Assembly: GCF_000025345.1 (NCBI RefSeq)
Contig: NC_013757.1
Location: forward strand, 1,674,001 to 1,738,000
Reading direction: 5' to 3'
DNA from: Geodermatophilus obscurus DSM 43160
GTDB lineage: Bacteria; Actinomycetota; Actinomycetes; Mycobacteriales; Geodermatophilaceae
Length of the DNA: 64,000 bases
In this document: in pieces, positions 1 to 11,267 of the stretch
How the letters are laid out: every line of letters starts with the position of its first letter
Numbering within the stretch: the stretch's first letter is position 1
Notes under the pieces: model-generated
What the model was told of the DNA's origin: nothing
Databases searched by the model: none
The model's input: the letters and a program-made list of their open reading frames with translations, nothing else
Program-made: the position numbers and the translations under genes

Positions 1-14
1 GACGCGGCCGGGGG

Positions 15-281
15 TCAGCTGGAGAGGTCGGCCAGCCGCTTGGCCATGCCCGACTTGCGGTTCGCCGCCTGGTTCTTGTGGATGACGCCCTTGCTGGCGG
101 CCTTGTCCAGCGCCTTGCTGGCGGTCTGCAGCGCGGTCGTCGCGGCGGCGGCGTCCCCGGAGTCGGCAGCGGTGCGGAAGCGGCGGACGGCCGTCTTCAG
201 GGCGGACTTGACGGCGACGTTGCGCTGGCGCGCCTTTTCGTTGGTCTTGATCCGCTTGAGCTGGGACTTGATGTTCGCCAC
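15..281 (-). CDS. rpsT: 30S ribosomal protein S20
   Basis: The 88-residue protein has the lysine/arginine-rich S20 sequence starting [18 protein letters not shown] and ending [13 protein letters not shown], the normal length for the family. S20 binds 16S rRNA in the small subunit. The start is GTG at 281, because the canonical N-terminus A-N-I-K-S follows it directly. It lies opposite lepA, with a broken phosphotransferase gene between them; rpsT next to lepA is a common actinobacterial arrangement. The gene is intact. Confidence 0.97.
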   Translation of the reverse strand: MANIKSQLKRIKTNEKARQRNVAVKSALKTAVRRFRTAADSGDAAAATTALQTASKALDKAASKGVIHKNQAANRKSGMAKRLADLSS

Positions 282-412
282 GCGTGAGCCTCGGGTGTCT
301 CTCGGGAGGAGTTCTGGACAGTGCGTCCGGACGGCGTGCGTCAGCGGACCGGTCTGCCAAGATACCAGCGTCGTCCGCCCGGCCCCAACCCGCGGTCGGT
401 CGGCCGAGCCGG

Positions 413-1388
413 TCACCGCGGCCGGGCGAGGCCGCCGTCCACCCGCCGCCGCGCCCAGGCCAGCGCGGCGTCGTGGAACCCGCGCTGGAAGTCCCGCACG
501 GTCGGCAACCCGGGCGGTGGCGGCCGTCGCATCTCCTGCGCCCACGTCCCGGTCAGCGCGAGCAGCAGGTCGGTCACGTCCGCGGGATCGGCGCCCGCCA
601 CGACCGGGGAGTCCGCCACCAGCAGCTCCGGGTCCACGCCTCCGTGCACGGCGGGGTCGAGGGCGAACAGCACGGTGTCCACCCAGGCCGCACCGCGGGC
701 CGCCCGCGGCCAGTCGACGACGAACACGGCGCCGTCCGCGGTGACCAGCAGGTTGTCGGCGCGCACGTCCAGGTGGACCAGCGTCTCCCCGGAGAGCCCG
801 CCCGATGCCGTCAACCGGTCGGGCACGTCGGCCAGCCGGTCCAGGTGCCGGCGCTCCCAGGGGTCGAGATCCGCCGGCGGCTGCTCGGCCAGCGCCCGCC
901 ACGCGGCCAGCCCGCCGGCGAGCCGATCCGGGAGGGTGGGCAGGCCCGGGACCGGGCACGGGGTGCCGGCCCGGGCGAGGTCGGTGAGGACCGGCACGAT
1001 CCGCGCCGCGGCCGCCGGCGTCCACGGCAGGGCCGGCGGCTCCCCGTCCACCGCGTCGAAGAGCAGCGCCACCCAGACGTCGCCACCGACGTCGCGCTCG
1101 GTCCACCACCGCAGCCGCGGTGCGGGGAGGTCCGGCGGCAGTGCGGCGGCGACCCCGGCCTCGGTCCGGTGCAGGTCGGGGGTGTCGGGGTTCAGCGGCG
1201 TGCCGACCGCCGCAGACGTTGGCCCGCGTCCCGTCGGAGCAGGTCAGCACGGCCGCCGTCCCGGGGGAGAAGCCCCCGGTGCAGCCGGTCACGGTGGCCA
1301 CGGGCGAGCCGAGCGCTGCCTCGATGTCCGTGCGCAGCAGTGCGGGCAGGTCCGGGTACGGCAGGCGGGGGCTGCCCGCAGGGGTCAT
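413..1388 (-). pseudogene. Aminoglycoside-phosphotransferase-family kinase, frameshifted
   Basis: The C-terminal part (413-1072 and a little upstream) has the kinase catalytic motif HLDVRADN and the metal-binding VVDWPRA of the APH/choline-kinase fold. The N-lobe, with the glycine loop [11 protein letters not shown], is encoded in another frame starting at ATG 1388 ([14 protein letters not shown]). The two frames meet near 1205-1218. The total length is 3n+1, so there is one extra base or two missing ones. A repaired protein would have about 324 residues, typical for these kinases. The substrate is unknown; many family members are not resistance enzymes. Either the gene is decaying or the base call is wrong. 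Confidence 0.8.
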
Positions 1389-1464
1389 GACAGAACTGTC
1401 GGCGAGCGCCGCTTCGCAGGCAATCGCCTCACCGGCCCGGGTGCCGTGGGACGATGGGGGCACT

Positions 1465-3294
1465 GTGACGACTCCCGCCTCCACCGACCCGGCCCGCATC
1501 CGGAACTTCTGCATCATCGCCCACATCGACCACGGCAAGTCGACGCTGGCCGACCGGATGCTCGAGGTCACCGGGATCATCGAGGCGCGGCAGATGCGTG
1601 CCCAGTACCTCGACCGCATGGACATCGAGCGCGAGCGCGGCATCACCATCAAGGCGCAGAACGTGCGCCTGCCGTGGAAGGTCGGGGACACCGAGTACGT
1701 CCTCGACATGATCGACACCCCGGGGCACGTCGACTTCACCTACGAGGTGTCCCGGTCGCTGGCCGCCTGCGAGGGCGCGGTGCTGCTCGTCGACGCCGCC
1801 CAGGGGATCGAGGCCCAGACGCTGGCCAACCTCTACCTGGCGCTGGAGAACGACCTCACGATCATCCCGGTCCTCAACAAGATCGACCTGCCCGCCGCGC
1901 AGCCGGAGAGGTACGCGGCCGAGATCGCGCACATCATCGGCTGCGACCCTGCCGAGGTCCTGCGGGTCAGCGGCAAGACCGGCGAGGGCGTGCCCGAGCT
2001 GCTCGACCAGATCGTCGCCCAGATCCCCGCCCCGGTCGGCGAGGCCGAGGCCCCGGCGCGAGCGATGATCTTCGACAGCGTCTACGACATCTACCGCGGC
2101 GTCATCACCTACGTGCGGGTCGTCGACGGGCGCATCTCCAGCCGCGAGCGGATCAAGATGATGTCGACCGGCGCCGTCCACGAGCTGCTCGAGATCGGCG
2201 TCATCTCCCCGGAGCCCAAGCCGGTCGACGGCCTCGGCGTCGGCGAGGTCGGCTACTTCATCACCGGCGTCAAGGACGTCCGCCAGTCCCGCGTCGGCGA
2301 CACCGTCACGCTGCAGCACAAGCCGGCCGCCGAGCCGATCGGCGGCTACAGCGACCCCAAGCCGATGGTCTACTCCGGCCTGTACCCGATTGACGGCAGC
2401 GAGTACCCGCTGCTGCGCGAGGCGCTGGACAAGCTGCTGCTCAACGACGCCGCGCTCACCTACGAGCCGGAGACGTCCGCCGCGCTCGGGTTCGGGTTCC
2501 GCGTCGGCTTCCTCGGCCTGCTGCACCTGGAGATCGTCCGCGAGCGGCTCGAGCGCGAGGCCGGCATCAGCCTCATCTCCACCGCGCCGAACGTCGTCTA
2601 CCGGGTGGTCATGGAGGACGGCAGCGAGATCACCGTGACCAACCCCAGCGACTGGCCCGAGGGCAAGATCGACAAGGTCTACGAGCCGATCGTCAACGCG
2701 ACGATCATCGCGCCCAGCGACTACACCGGCGCGATCATGGAGCTCTGCCAGAGCCGGCGCGGTCAGCTCGGCGGCATGGACTACCTGAGCGAGTCCCGGG
2801 TCGAGCTGCGCTACACGTTGCCCCTCGGCGAGATCATCTTCGACTTCTTCGACGCGCTGAAGTCGCGCACCCGCGGCTATGCCAGCCTCGACTACTCCGA
2901 GGCCGGCGAGCAGGAGTCGTCGCTGGTGAAGGTGGACATCCTGCTGCAGGGCGAGGCCGTCGACGCGTTCAGCGCGATCGTGCACAAGGACAAGGCCTAC
3001 AGCTACGGCGTGATGATGGCCGGCAAGCTGCGCGAGCTCATCCCGCGGCAGCAGTTCGAGGTGCCGATCCAGGCCGCCGTCGGCTCCCGGGTCATCGCCC
3101 GCGAGACGGTCCGCGCCATCCGCAAGGACGTCCTCGCCAAGTGCTACGGCGGTGACATTACCCGCAAGCGGAAGCTGCTGGAGAAGCAGAAGGAGGGCAA
3201 GAAGCGGATGAAGATGGTCGGCCGCGTCGAGGTCCCCCAGGAGGCCTTCGTGGCCGCGCTCTCCACCAACGAGTCCACCGCCTCCAAGAAGTGA
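1465..3294 (+). CDS. lepA: Elongation factor 4 (LepA) GTPase
   Basis: LepA is a ribosome-associated translational GTPase that back-translocates or remodels stalled ribosomes. The 609-residue protein shows G1 AHIDHGKST (about residue 19), [10 protein letters not shown]3 DTPGHVDF and G4 NKID. It ends in the LepA-specific C-terminal domain ([20 protein letters not shown]). GTG 1465 is chosen because it gives the usual short N-terminus before [13 protein letters not shown] and has a G-rich stretch about 7 bases upstream. Longer in-frame starts would overlap the divergent phosphotransferase gene. Its stop overlaps the start of the MOSC gene by GTGA. Confidence 0.97.
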   Translation: MTTPASTDPARIRNFCIIAHIDHGKSTLADRMLEVTGIIEARQMRAQYLDRMDIERERGITIKAQNVRLPWKVGDTEYVLDMIDTPGHVDFTYEVSRSLAACEGAVLLVDAAQGIEAQTLANLYLALENDLTIIPVLNKIDLPAAQPERYAAEIAHIIGCDPAEVLRVSGKTGEGVPELLDQIVAQIPAPVGEAEAPARAMIFDSVYDIYRGVITYVRVVDGRISSRERIKMMSTGAVHELLEIGVISPEPKPVDGLGVGEVGYFITGVKDVRQSRVGDTVTLQHKPAAEPIGGYSDPKPMVYSGLYPIDGSEYPLLREALDKLLLNDAALTYEPETSAALGFGFRVGFLGLLHLEIVRERLEREAGISLISTAPNVVYRVVMEDGSEITVTNPSDWPEGKIDKVYEPIVNATIIAPSDYTGAIMELCQSRRGQLGGMDYLSESRVELRYTLPLGEIIFDFFDALKSRTRGYASLDYSEAGEQESSLVKVDILLQGEAVDAFSAIVHKDKAYSYGVMMAGKLRELIPRQQFEVPIQAAVGSRVIARETVRAIRKDVLAKCYGGDITRKRKLLEKQKEGKKRMKMVGRVEVPQEAFVAALSTNESTASKK

Positions 3295-3947
3295 CCCGCG
3301 GCCGCCTCGACGCGGTCTGCGTCTCCGGCTCCGACCTGCTCCCGCTGCCCGGCCGTCGTCCGAACCGCAGCGGCATCGACAAGCGGCCGGTCGCCGGGCG
3401 GGTCGCCGTCTCCGAGCTCGGCCTGGACGGCGACGTCCAGGTCAACCGGAAGTACCACGGCGGCGAGGGCCAGGCGGTCTACGCCTACGCCCAGGAGGAC
3501 GCCGACTGGTGGGCCGCCGAGCTGGACCGGGAGCTGCCGCCCGGCCGGTTCGGCGAGAACCTGCGGACGACGGGCCTGGACCTCACCGGCGCGGTGCTGG
3601 GCGAGCGCTGGCGGGTCGGGACGGCGCTGTTCGAGGTGACCGCCTGCCGGATCCCGTGTGCCAACTTCGAGCGCTTCTGGGGTGTGCCGCAGCTGGTCAA
3701 GCGGTTCACCGCCCGCGGTGCCAGCGGCGCCTACCTGCGGGTGCTCGAGACCGGGGACGTCGGCGCGGGCGACGCCGTCGAGGTGGTCTCCCGACCCGCC
3801 CACGGCGTCACCGTCGGCCTGCTCTTCCGCGCGACGACGACCCAGCGGCGCCGGCTGCCGGAGATCGCCCCCGCCCTCGAGCACCTCCCGCTCAAGGACC
3901 GGCCGAAGGTCGCGGCCCGGATCGAGCGGCTCGCCGCCCTGGCCTGA
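3291..3947 (+). CDS. MOSC domain protein (YiiM-like)
   Basis: The 218-residue protein resembles YiiM-type MOSC proteins, with the conserved segments [31 protein letters not shown] and a Cys pair in [17 protein letters not shown] domains are related to the molybdenum-cofactor sulfurase C-terminus and handle Moco or sulfur; YiiM proteins reduce N-hydroxylated compounds. It starts at GTG 3291 inside the lepA stop (4-base overlap), so it is probably translationally coupled to lepA. The exact substrate is not predictable. Confidence 0.85.
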   Translation: MTRGRLDAVCVSGSDLLPLPGRRPNRSGIDKRPVAGRVAVSELGLDGDVQVNRKYHGGEGQAVYAYAQEDADWWAAELDRELPPGRFGENLRTTGLDLTGAVLGERWRVGTALFEVTACRIPCANFERFWGVPQLVKRFTARGASGAYLRVLETGDVGAGDAVEVVSRPAHGVTVGLLFRATTTQRRRLPEIAPALEHLPLKDRPKVAARIERLAALA

Positions 3948-4117
3948 GCCGGGTCGTCAGACGCCGGCTCGTCCGTCCAGGACCCGGGGCCACTCGGGAG
4001 CCGGTCGCGGTCCGCTCGCGGTGCGGCCTCGGGTCGTGCTGGCTGAACCGCTCCCGCAGGACGCCTCCCTCGTCTACCTTGCCCGCCAAGGAGGAGTGGC
4101 CCGCCGAGGAGGCGGCT

Positions 4118-7100
4118 GTGGACGGCACTGGGCAGCTGCGTGTGGCCCTGCTGGGGAGGCTGACGGCGTCTTCCGGCGGGACACCCCTCGACCTCGGCGG
4201 TCCCCGTCAGCGCGCCGTCCTGGCCCTCCTGCTCCTCGCCCGCGGCGAGGTCGTCCCGGCCGAGCGGCTGGCCGAGTCCCTGTGGCCCGAGGACGCCCCG
4301 GCCGACACCGCCGGCGCGCTGCAGGCCTACGTCTCCCACCTGCGCCGTCGGCTCCAGCCGGGCAGCGCCGCCCGGACCCGCTCGGCGGTCATCGTCAGGG
4401 AGGGCCGGGGCTACGCCGTCCGGCTCCCGGACGACGCGGTCGACGCCTGGCGCTTCGAGCGGCTGCTGGAGGAGGCCGCGGGGGAGGACCGCCCCGCACG
4501 TGCCGCGGAGCTCCTGCGCGAGGCGCTCGCCCTCTGGCGCGGTCCGGCGCTGGCCGACTACGTCGACGCTCCGTGGGCGGAGGCGGAGACGGCCCGGCTG
4601 ACCGAGCTGCGCGCCGTGGCGCGGGAGCGGCTGGCGGCCGCACGGCTCGAGCTGGGGGAGGCGGCGCTGTGCGTCGCCGACCTCGAGGCGATGGTCGCCG
4701 AGGAGCCATTGCGGGAGGAGCGCTGGCGCCTCCTCGTGCTCGCGCTCTGCCGGGCACACCGGCAGGCCGACGCACTGAGCGCTCTGCGCCGAGCCCGCCG
4801 GACCCTCGCCGACGAGCTGGGGGTCGATCCGGGTCCGGCGCTGCGGGCACTGGAGGAACAGGTGCTGGCGCAGTCGCCGGAACTGCGCGTGCCGGCGCCG
4901 CGCGCCCCGGTGTCGTCCCCGGCCCGGCCCGGCCCCGAGCACCCCCCTTCCCCGGCAGGAGCGACGCCGGACGACCTGCTGGACCGGGACCGCGAGCTCA
5001 CCGCCCTGCGGTCCGCGCTCGACGACCTGGCCGCCGGGGAGCCCCGGCTGCTGCTCATCGAAGGGCCACCCGGCATCGGCAAGAGCCGACTGCTCACCGA
5101 GGCCCGGAGGCTGGCGTCCGCACGGTCGGTCCGGGTGCTGACCGCACGCGGCAGCCAGTTGGAGACGGCCTTCGGCTTCGGTGCCGTACGACAGCTGTTC
5201 GAGCCCGGAACTCACCGTCCCGGGGCGGCGGGAGGAGCTGCTGCGTGGGGCCGCGGCCGGTGCACGGAGTGCCTTCGACCTGGCCTCCGGCGAGGCGCCC
5301 GAGGGGTCCTTCGCCGTCCTGCACGGTCTCTACTGGCTCACGGTCGACCTCGCGGCGGCCGGGCCCGTCCTCCTCGCCGTCGACGACCTGCAGTGGTGCG
5401 ACAGCGCCTCACTGCGCTACCTGGCCTACCTCGTGCGACGCCTGGACGCGGTGCCGGTGCTCGTGGTCGGGACCGTGCGCACCGGCGAGGCGCACGACGC
5501 CGAGGAGTTGCTGGCCGAGCTGTCCCTCGAACCGGCGACGGTCGTGATCCGGCCCGCGCCGCTGTCCCCGGAGGCCACGGTCGGCATGGTGGGGCGCCGG
5601 CTCGGGGAGCCGGTGTCCCCCTTGTTCGGCGCAGCCTGCTACCGGACGACGTCGGGGAACCCCCTGCTGCTGCGGCAGCTGCTGCGGGCTCTCGAGGCCG
5701 ACGGCGTGCGGCCCGACGCCGCGCACGCCGACACGGTCGTCGCCGTCGGCTCCCGGGCGGTGTCCAGCATGGTCCTCATGCGGCTGCGCCGGCTCGCCGG
5801 GTCGGTCCCGGCGGTCGCCCGGGCCGCCGCCGTCCTGGGGGATGGCGCGGCCCTGCCGGCCGTGGCCACGCTCGCCGGGCTGCCCGAGGAGGACACCGCC
5901 ACGGCTCTGGCCACCCTCGCCCGCGCCGAGATCGTCAGGGACGAGCAGCCGCTGGCCTTCGTGCACCCGCTGGTCCGGGAGGCGGTGTACCGCGACCTGC
6001 CCGCCGCCGAGCGGGCACTGCGGCACGAGCGCGCGGCGCAGGTGCTGCGGTCGTCGGGCGCGACCGACGAGCAGGTCGCCGCCCACCTGCTGCGGGCGCC
6101 GCTGCGCGGCGACGAGGAGACGGTCGCCGTCCTGCGGCGGGCGGCGCGCACAGCCGCCGATCGCGGCGCCTCCGACAGCGCGGTCACCCTGCTGCGGCGT
6201 GCACTGGACGAGCCGCCGTCGGAGGACCAGCGGCGCGACCTGCTCCTGGAGCTGGGGCTGCTGGAGTCCCTCCTCGACGGCGACGCCAGCGCCCGGCACC
6301 TCCTGCAGGCCTACGCGCTGCAGGACGATCCCCGCACCCGGGCCGACCTCGCTGTGGCGATCGCACGCACGCACGTCTTCGCCAGCGAACCAGGCATCGC
6401 GACCGCCTTCGCACGGGAGGCCCGGCGTGCGGTGCCCGAAGAACTCCCCGACCACCGGCAGGCGCTGCTGGCCATCGAGCGGATCAGCGGCTACATGCAC
6501 GGCCTGGACCCGGCGATCTGGCGGACGGAAGTGCCGCCGGTTCCGGTGGGGGAGGGTGACGGGGCTCGCAGCCTCTCGGCGACCCTGGCCTTCGAGGCGA
6601 TGCTCGAGGGGACCGACCGGCAGCGGGCCGTGGCGCTGGCCCGGTTCGCGCTCCAGGAGGACCGGCTGTGGGTCGTGGACGACGGCCTGACCTGGATCGT
6701 CGCCGCCCTCGTCCGGATGCTGTCCGACGACGACCTGGGGGACTTCTGGAGTCGCGCCCGGGCGGCGGCCTACGCGCGCGGGTCCCTGCTCGCCGTCAAG
6801 TCGACCAGCGTGTGGCAGGGGTTCTGGCACTGGTGGCGCGGCGAGCTCAACGAGGCCCTGGCCTGCTCGGCCGTGGCGCTGGAACAGGACCGCATGTGGG
6901 GCGGCACGAGGATCGGGGAGCCCTACATCCGCTGCGTCGAGATCCACTGCCGGCTCGACCGCGGCGACGTCGCCGGGGCACGGGCGGCAGCCGACGCGGC
7001 GGTGGCCGGTGGGCGGTCCGGTGAGGGCGCCCGGCTGGTCCACCTGGCCCTTGCTCGCCTGCTCGCCGCGGAGGGGCGGCCCGAGGACGCCCTCGCGGCG

Positions 7101-7748
7101 CTGGACTCCGTCCCTGAGCCCGTGCCGGTCCCCAACCCGGTGTGGAACCCGTGGCGGGGCACCGCCGCGACCGCCCTGCACGCGCTGGGCCGGACCGCCG
7201 AGGCGGTGCCGCTCGTCGAGGAGGAGGTGCGGTTGCTGCGGCGCTGGGGAGCGCCGACGTTCCTCGGCGCCTCCCTGCGGCTGCTCGGGGAGCTGCGCGG
7301 CCGGGCCGGTCGGCGACAGCTGCGCGAGGCGGTCGACCTGCTGGAACCGACGCCGGCCTCCGTGGAACTGGCCCGCGCCCAGTGCGCCCTGGGCAGCCTG
7401 CCGGACGTGCCGGACGAGGAGGCCGTCCCGCTCCTGCGGGCCGCCTGCCGGACGGCGACCCGGCGGGGTGCCGTCGAGGTGCGGGACCGGGTCCGCGCGG
7501 AGCTGCAGCGACGCGGGTGCGTCGACGACACCCACCCCCACGGTGGCCGCTGGCTGTCGAACACCGAGCGCCGGATCATCGACCTCGCGGCCACCGGGCT
7601 CGAGGTGCGGGAGATCGCCCAGCAGCTCTTCCTCACCCCCGGGACGGTGCGCGACGTGCTCTGCGCGGCCGGGCCCTCGGCGTCCGGCGACGGTCTCAAG
7701 TCGTTCTCAAGTCCGCCGCCGGATCGTGTCTCCCCGGAGAACAGGTAG
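4118..7748 (+). pseudogene. SARP/BTAD-AAA-LuxR transcriptional regulator, frameshifted
   Basis: The first frame (GTG 4118, preceded by GAGGAGG) encodes a winged-helix DNA-binding domain (LRVALLGRLTASSGG to GYAVRLP), a BTAD domain and a Walker A (IEGPPGIGKSRLL). Near 5207 the reading moves by one base into a second frame, with Walker B (LLAVDDLQWCD), a long helical TPR-like region and a C-terminal LuxR helix-turn-helix (LSNTERRIIDLAATGL). In the text GAGCCCGGAACTC, removing one G restores FEPELTVPGRREELL. The total length is 3n+1, so one base is extra. A repaired product has about 1,209 residues, an AfsR/LuxR-type regulator perhaps controlling the two FAD oxidoreductases just downstream (9 bases away). 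It ends in TAG. Confidence 0.82.
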
Positions 7749-7757
7749 AGGGGTCCC

Positions 7758-9155
7758 GTGACTCAGCAGCAGGTGCCCACGACCCCGCGCAGCCGCGCGG
7801 AGAGCCTCCGCGGCCTGTGCGGGGGCTCGGTCCACCTACCCGGCGACCCGGCCTACGACATGGCCCGCTCACCCTGGAACCTCCAGGTGGTGGACCTGCC
7901 GGCCGCGGTGACCTATCCGGCCTTCCCCGACGAGGTCGCCGAGGTGCTCCGCGCCGCCACCGCGGCCGGTCTGGCCGTCGCTCCGCAGGGCACCGGGCAC
8001 GGCGCCCCCCCGCTGGAGGGCCGGCTCACCGACGCCGTGCTGGTGCGCACCTCGGCGATGACGGAGCTGCACGTCGACGCCGACCGGCGGCTGGCCCGGG
8101 TCGGGGCGGGGGTGCTGTGGGGGGACCTGACCGACGCCGCCGGACGGCACGGGCTCGCCGCACGGCACCCGTCCTCGCCGGACGTCGGCGTCGTCGGCTA
8201 CACCCTCGGCGGCGGCATCGGCTGGTACGCCCGGCGGCTCGGGCTGCAGTGCAACGCCGTCACCGCGATGGAGCTCGTGCTGGCGGACGGCAGCGTCGTC
8301 CGGGCCACCGCCGAGCAGGAGGCGGACCTGTTCTGGGCGCTGCGCGGAGGGGCCGCCCCGCTCGGGGTGGTGACCGCCCTGGAGTTCGAGCTGTTCCCGC
8401 TGGACACCGTGGTCGCCGGGTTCCTGGCCTGGGACGCCACGGCCGTCGAGCGCGTGCTGCCCGCCTGGGTCACCTGGTGCTCGGACGCCCCGGAAGAGGC
8501 GACGACGGCCTTCCGCCTCCTGGACGTGCCCGACATCGAGGAGATGCCGACCGACCTGCGCGGACGGCGGATCGCCATGATCGACGGCGCCGTCCTCGGG
8601 CCGGACGACGCGGCCGCCGACGTCCTCGCGCCGCTGCGGGCGCTGCGCCCCGAGCTCGACACGGTCGGCCGGGTGCCCGCCGCCTCCCTGGTGCGGCTGC
8701 ACCTCGACCCCGAGGGCCCCACCCCGGCCTACACGAGCAGCAGGCTGGTCGAGGAGCTGCCCGACGCCGCGGTCGCGGCGTTCATCGAGGCCGTCGGGCC
8801 GGCGTCGCGGTCCCGGCTGGCCGTCGCCGAGCTGCGCCAGCTGGGCGGTGCGCTGTCCCGTCCCGACCCCGCCGGCGGGGCGCTGTCCTCCCTGGACGGC
8901 CGGTTCCTCGCCCTCGGCCTGGGGCTGGAGGGCGGCATGGGCGACTGGGCGCAACTGCGGGCCGACGCCGCGGCCTTCCTCGCCGCCCTCGAGCCGTGGA
9001 CCAGGGGGCGGCACTACCTGCCGATGCTCGACGACCGCGTGGACACCCGGAAGGCGTTCCCGCCGGGTGTCCACGCACGGCTGTCGGCCATCCGCCGCCG
9101 GGTGGACCCCGGCGAGCTGTTCCTCGACCCGCACCCGGCGCTGCCCCGGACCTGA
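7758..9155 (+). CDS. FAD-binding (PCMH/BBE-type) oxidoreductase
   Basis: The 465-residue protein belongs to the berberine-bridge-like FAD oxidoreductases. It has an N-terminal FAD domain with VAPQGTGHGAPP, the VGVVGYTLGGGIGWYARRLGL flavin loop and LFWALRGG, and a C-terminal BBE-like segment ending RVDPGELFLD. It starts at GTG 7758, with GAGGGG 5-10 bases upstream. It follows the broken LuxR regulator by 9 bases and precedes a paralogue with the same architecture. The oxidised substrate is unknown, and no signal peptide is visible. Confidence 0.88.
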   Translation: MTQQQVPTTPRSRAESLRGLCGGSVHLPGDPAYDMARSPWNLQVVDLPAAVTYPAFPDEVAEVLRAATAAGLAVAPQGTGHGAPPLEGRLTDAVLVRTSAMTELHVDADRRLARVGAGVLWGDLTDAAGRHGLAARHPSSPDVGVVGYTLGGGIGWYARRLGLQCNAVTAMELVLADGSVVRATAEQEADLFWALRGGAAPLGVVTALEFELFPLDTVVAGFLAWDATAVERVLPAWVTWCSDAPEEATTAFRLLDVPDIEEMPTDLRGRRIAMIDGAVLGPDDAAADVLAPLRALRPELDTVGRVPAASLVRLHLDPEGPTPAYTSSRLVEELPDAAVAAFIEAVGPASRSRLAVAELRQLGGALSRPDPAGGALSSLDGRFLALGLGLEGGMGDWAQLRADAAAFLAALEPWTRGRHYLPMLDDRVDTRKAFPPGVHARLSAIRRRVDPGELFLDPHPALPRT

Positions 9156-9253
9156 GACCCACCTGAGACCGGGCCGCAAGGACGCGGCAACCGCCCGTCA
9201 AGGTCCGGGCCGCACGGTTCCTCCATCAGCACCATCGCTCCCTGGAGGTCACC

Positions 9254-10660
9254 GTGACGCTCTCTGTCGACGCCGTCGTCCAATCCCCCGGCCGCGTCTT
9301 CCTCGACTCGTTGCGCCGCCGGCTCACCGGCGCCCTGTACACGCCGGACGAGCCCGGGTACGAGGCGCTCGTCTCCCCTTGGAACCTCGCCGTCCCCATG
9401 CGGCCGGCCGCGGTCGTCGCGGTCCGGACCGCCGAGGACGTCGCCGAGACAGTCCGCTTCGCCGGCGAGCACGGCCTGACCGCCGGCGTCCAGGCCACCG
9501 GCCACGGAGCGGAGGCCTCGCTGGCCGGACACCTGCTCGTCGTGACCCGGGGTCTGGACGAGCTCACCGTGCACGCCGAGGAGCAGTGGGTCCGGATCGG
9601 TGCCGGCGTGAAGTGGAGGAGGGTCGTGGAGGCCGTCGCCCCGCACGGGCTGGCCGCGCTCAACGGCTCCACCACCGACGTCAGCATCGTCGGCTACACG
9701 ACCGGAGGCGGGGTCGGCCCGCTGACCCGCACGTACGGACTGCAGGCGGACCGGGTCCGCGCGATCGAGGTCGTCACCGGCGACGGCGTCCTGCGGCGGG
9801 TGACGCCGACCACGTACCCCGATCTGTTCTTCGCCCTGCGGGGCGGCAAGGGCGCGGCCGGGATCGTCACCGCCCTCGAGTTCGACCTGATCCGCATGCC
9901 GACCTTCTACGGCGGGGCGGTTTACTTCGACGCCGCCGACGCCGCAGCCGTGATCGACCGGTGGCGGGGCTGGGCCGATGCCCTGCCGGAGCAGGGGACG
10001 ACGTCCTTCGCCCTCTTCCAGCTGCCGGCAGCACCCGAGATCCCCCCGGCGCTGGCCGGGCGGATGAGCCTGGGGATCCGGTTCCTCTGGACCGGCGACC
10101 CCGGGGAGGGGGCGCGGCTGCTGGACGAGATCCGCGCGGCGGCGCCGGTGATCCTGGACGACGCCGCGGTCAAGCCGTACACGGCGATCGACTCGGTGCA
10201 CGCGGACCCGGTCGAGCCGATGCCGGTCGTCGATCCGGCCATCCTGCTCGACGGCTTCCCGGCGGAGGCGGCCGATCGGCTGCTGGCGTTCGCCGGCGCC
10301 GGCTCCGGGTCGCCGCAGATCGTGGTGGAGGTGCGTCACCTCGGCGGGGCGTACGCGCGGGAGGGCGTCCACCCGACCGCGTTCTCCCACCGCGCCGCGC
10401 GGTTCAGCGTGCTCACCGTGGGGCTCGCCGCGGACGCTGCCATGGCCGAGGCGAACCTGGCCCACGCGCACCGGCTGTTCGCGGCGCTGGCCGACTGGGA
10501 CACCGGCGGCGTGTGGCCGAACTTCGGTGTCCCGCACGACGCGGCCTCGGCCCGGCGCAGCTACGACGCGCAGACCCTGGCCCGTCTCCGGGAGGTCGTG
10601 CAGACCTACGACCCGCAGGGGGTGCTGCAGGCGGGGGCCTACACACGAGCGGCCGCCTGA
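9254..10660 (+). CDS. FAD-binding (PCMH/BBE-type) oxidoreductase, paralogue
   Basis: The 468-residue protein has the same layout as the gene upstream: VQATGHGAEASLAGHLLVVT, IVGYTTGGGVGPLTRTYGL, LFFALRGGKGAAGIVTALEF, and a BBE-like C-terminus (YDPQGVLQAG). It starts at GTG 9254 with a good GGAGG 6 bases upstream. The two genes probably arose by duplication and have since diverged strongly. A 15-bp perfect hairpin follows the gene. The substrate is unknown. Confidence 0.88.
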   Translation: MTLSVDAVVQSPGRVFLDSLRRRLTGALYTPDEPGYEALVSPWNLAVPMRPAAVVAVRTAEDVAETVRFAGEHGLTAGVQATGHGAEASLAGHLLVVTRGLDELTVHAEEQWVRIGAGVKWRRVVEAVAPHGLAALNGSTTDVSIVGYTTGGGVGPLTRTYGLQADRVRAIEVVTGDGVLRRVTPTTYPDLFFALRGGKGAAGIVTALEFDLIRMPTFYGGAVYFDAADAAAVIDRWRGWADALPEQGTTSFALFQLPAAPEIPPALAGRMSLGIRFLWTGDPGEGARLLDEIRAAAPVILDDAAVKPYTAIDSVHADPVEPMPVVDPAILLDGFPAEAADRLLAFAGAGSGSPQIVVEVRHLGGAYAREGVHPTAFSHRAARFSVLTVGLAADAAMAEANLAHAHRLFAALADWDTGGVWPNFGVPHDAASARRSYDAQTLARLREVVQTYDPQGVLQAGAYTRAAA

Positions 10661-10674
10661 GCGCCGCCGTGGCC

Positions 10675-10713
10675 CGGGCGGACCGGACGTGGGAACCGCG
10701 TCCGGTCCGCCCG
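10675..10713. terminator. Bidirectional terminator hairpin
   Basis: A perfect 15-bp stem (CGGGCGGACCGGACG against its complement) with a 9-base loop lies between the convergent FAD oxidoreductase and Clp-N genes. There is no U tract, as usual for high-GC actinobacteria. Confidence 0.75.
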
Positions 10714-10722
10714 CGTGCGTGG

Positions 10723-11265
10723 TCAGCCGCGCAGCGCCGCGGTGATGTCCTCGCGCAGGACCTGCGGGTCGATGCCGCGGTCGTGCAGCACCTTCGCGGC
10801 CAGCCCCTGCCCCTCGCGGAGCAGGCCGAGCACGATGTGCCCGTCGGCGATGGTCCTCGCGCGCATCGCCAGCGCCTCGCGCAGCGAGAGCTCGAGCACC
10901 TTCTTGGCGCGGGAGCTGAAGGGGATGTGCGCGGGGCTCCTCGGCTGCCGGCCGTGGCGCGGGGCGTCCAGCGCGCCCGGTCCGAAGGTGGCCTCGGCGA
11001 CGTCCCGGACGGCGTCCAGGTCGATGCCCAGGGTCCGCAGCGCCTCGGCGTCCAGGTCTGCACTCCCGAGGTGGGCGGCGACCGCCGCGGCCACCTCGTC
11101 GTGGTCGAGACCGTGCCGGCGCAGGACGGCCGTCGTCGGGGTGTCCAGCCGCAGCTGGGCGAGCAGCAGGTGCTCGGTGCCGATGTGGCCGTGCCGGAGG
11201 GCACGGGCCTCCTCCTGCGCCAGGACGACGACCTCGCGAGCGTCGGACGTGAAGCGTTCGAACAC
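10723..11265 (-). CDS. Clp N-terminal domain protein
   Basis: The 180-residue protein consists of two Clp-N repeats: FERFTSDAREVVVLAQEEARALRHGHIGTEHLLL, then SSRAKKVLELSLREALAMRARTIADGHIVLGLL. It has no AAA+ ATPase domain. In ClpC/ClpA this domain binds adaptors and substrates. Free Clp-N proteins are widespread in actinobacteria, and their function is mostly unproven. It starts at GTG 11265, 2 bases after the stop of the small HTH gene, so the two form an operon probably controlled by the palindromes upstream. Confidence 0.85.
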   Translation of the reverse strand: MFERFTSDAREVVVLAQEEARALRHGHIGTEHLLLAQLRLDTPTTAVLRRHGLDHDEVAAAVAAHLGSADLDAEALRTLGIDLDAVRDVAEATFGPGALDAPRHGRQPRSPAHIPFSSRAKKVLELSLREALAMRARTIADGHIVLGLLREGQGLAAKVLHDRGIDPQVLREDITAALRG

Positions 11266-11267
11266 GG

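Noticed and set aside
413-1388. Aminoglycoside resistance gene
   Set aside because: The fold is right, but the gene is frameshifted and shows no specific similarity to a named resistance enzyme.
1429-2985. Long reading frame antisense to lepA
   Set aside because: It mirrors the codon bias of lepA and has no recognisable domain.
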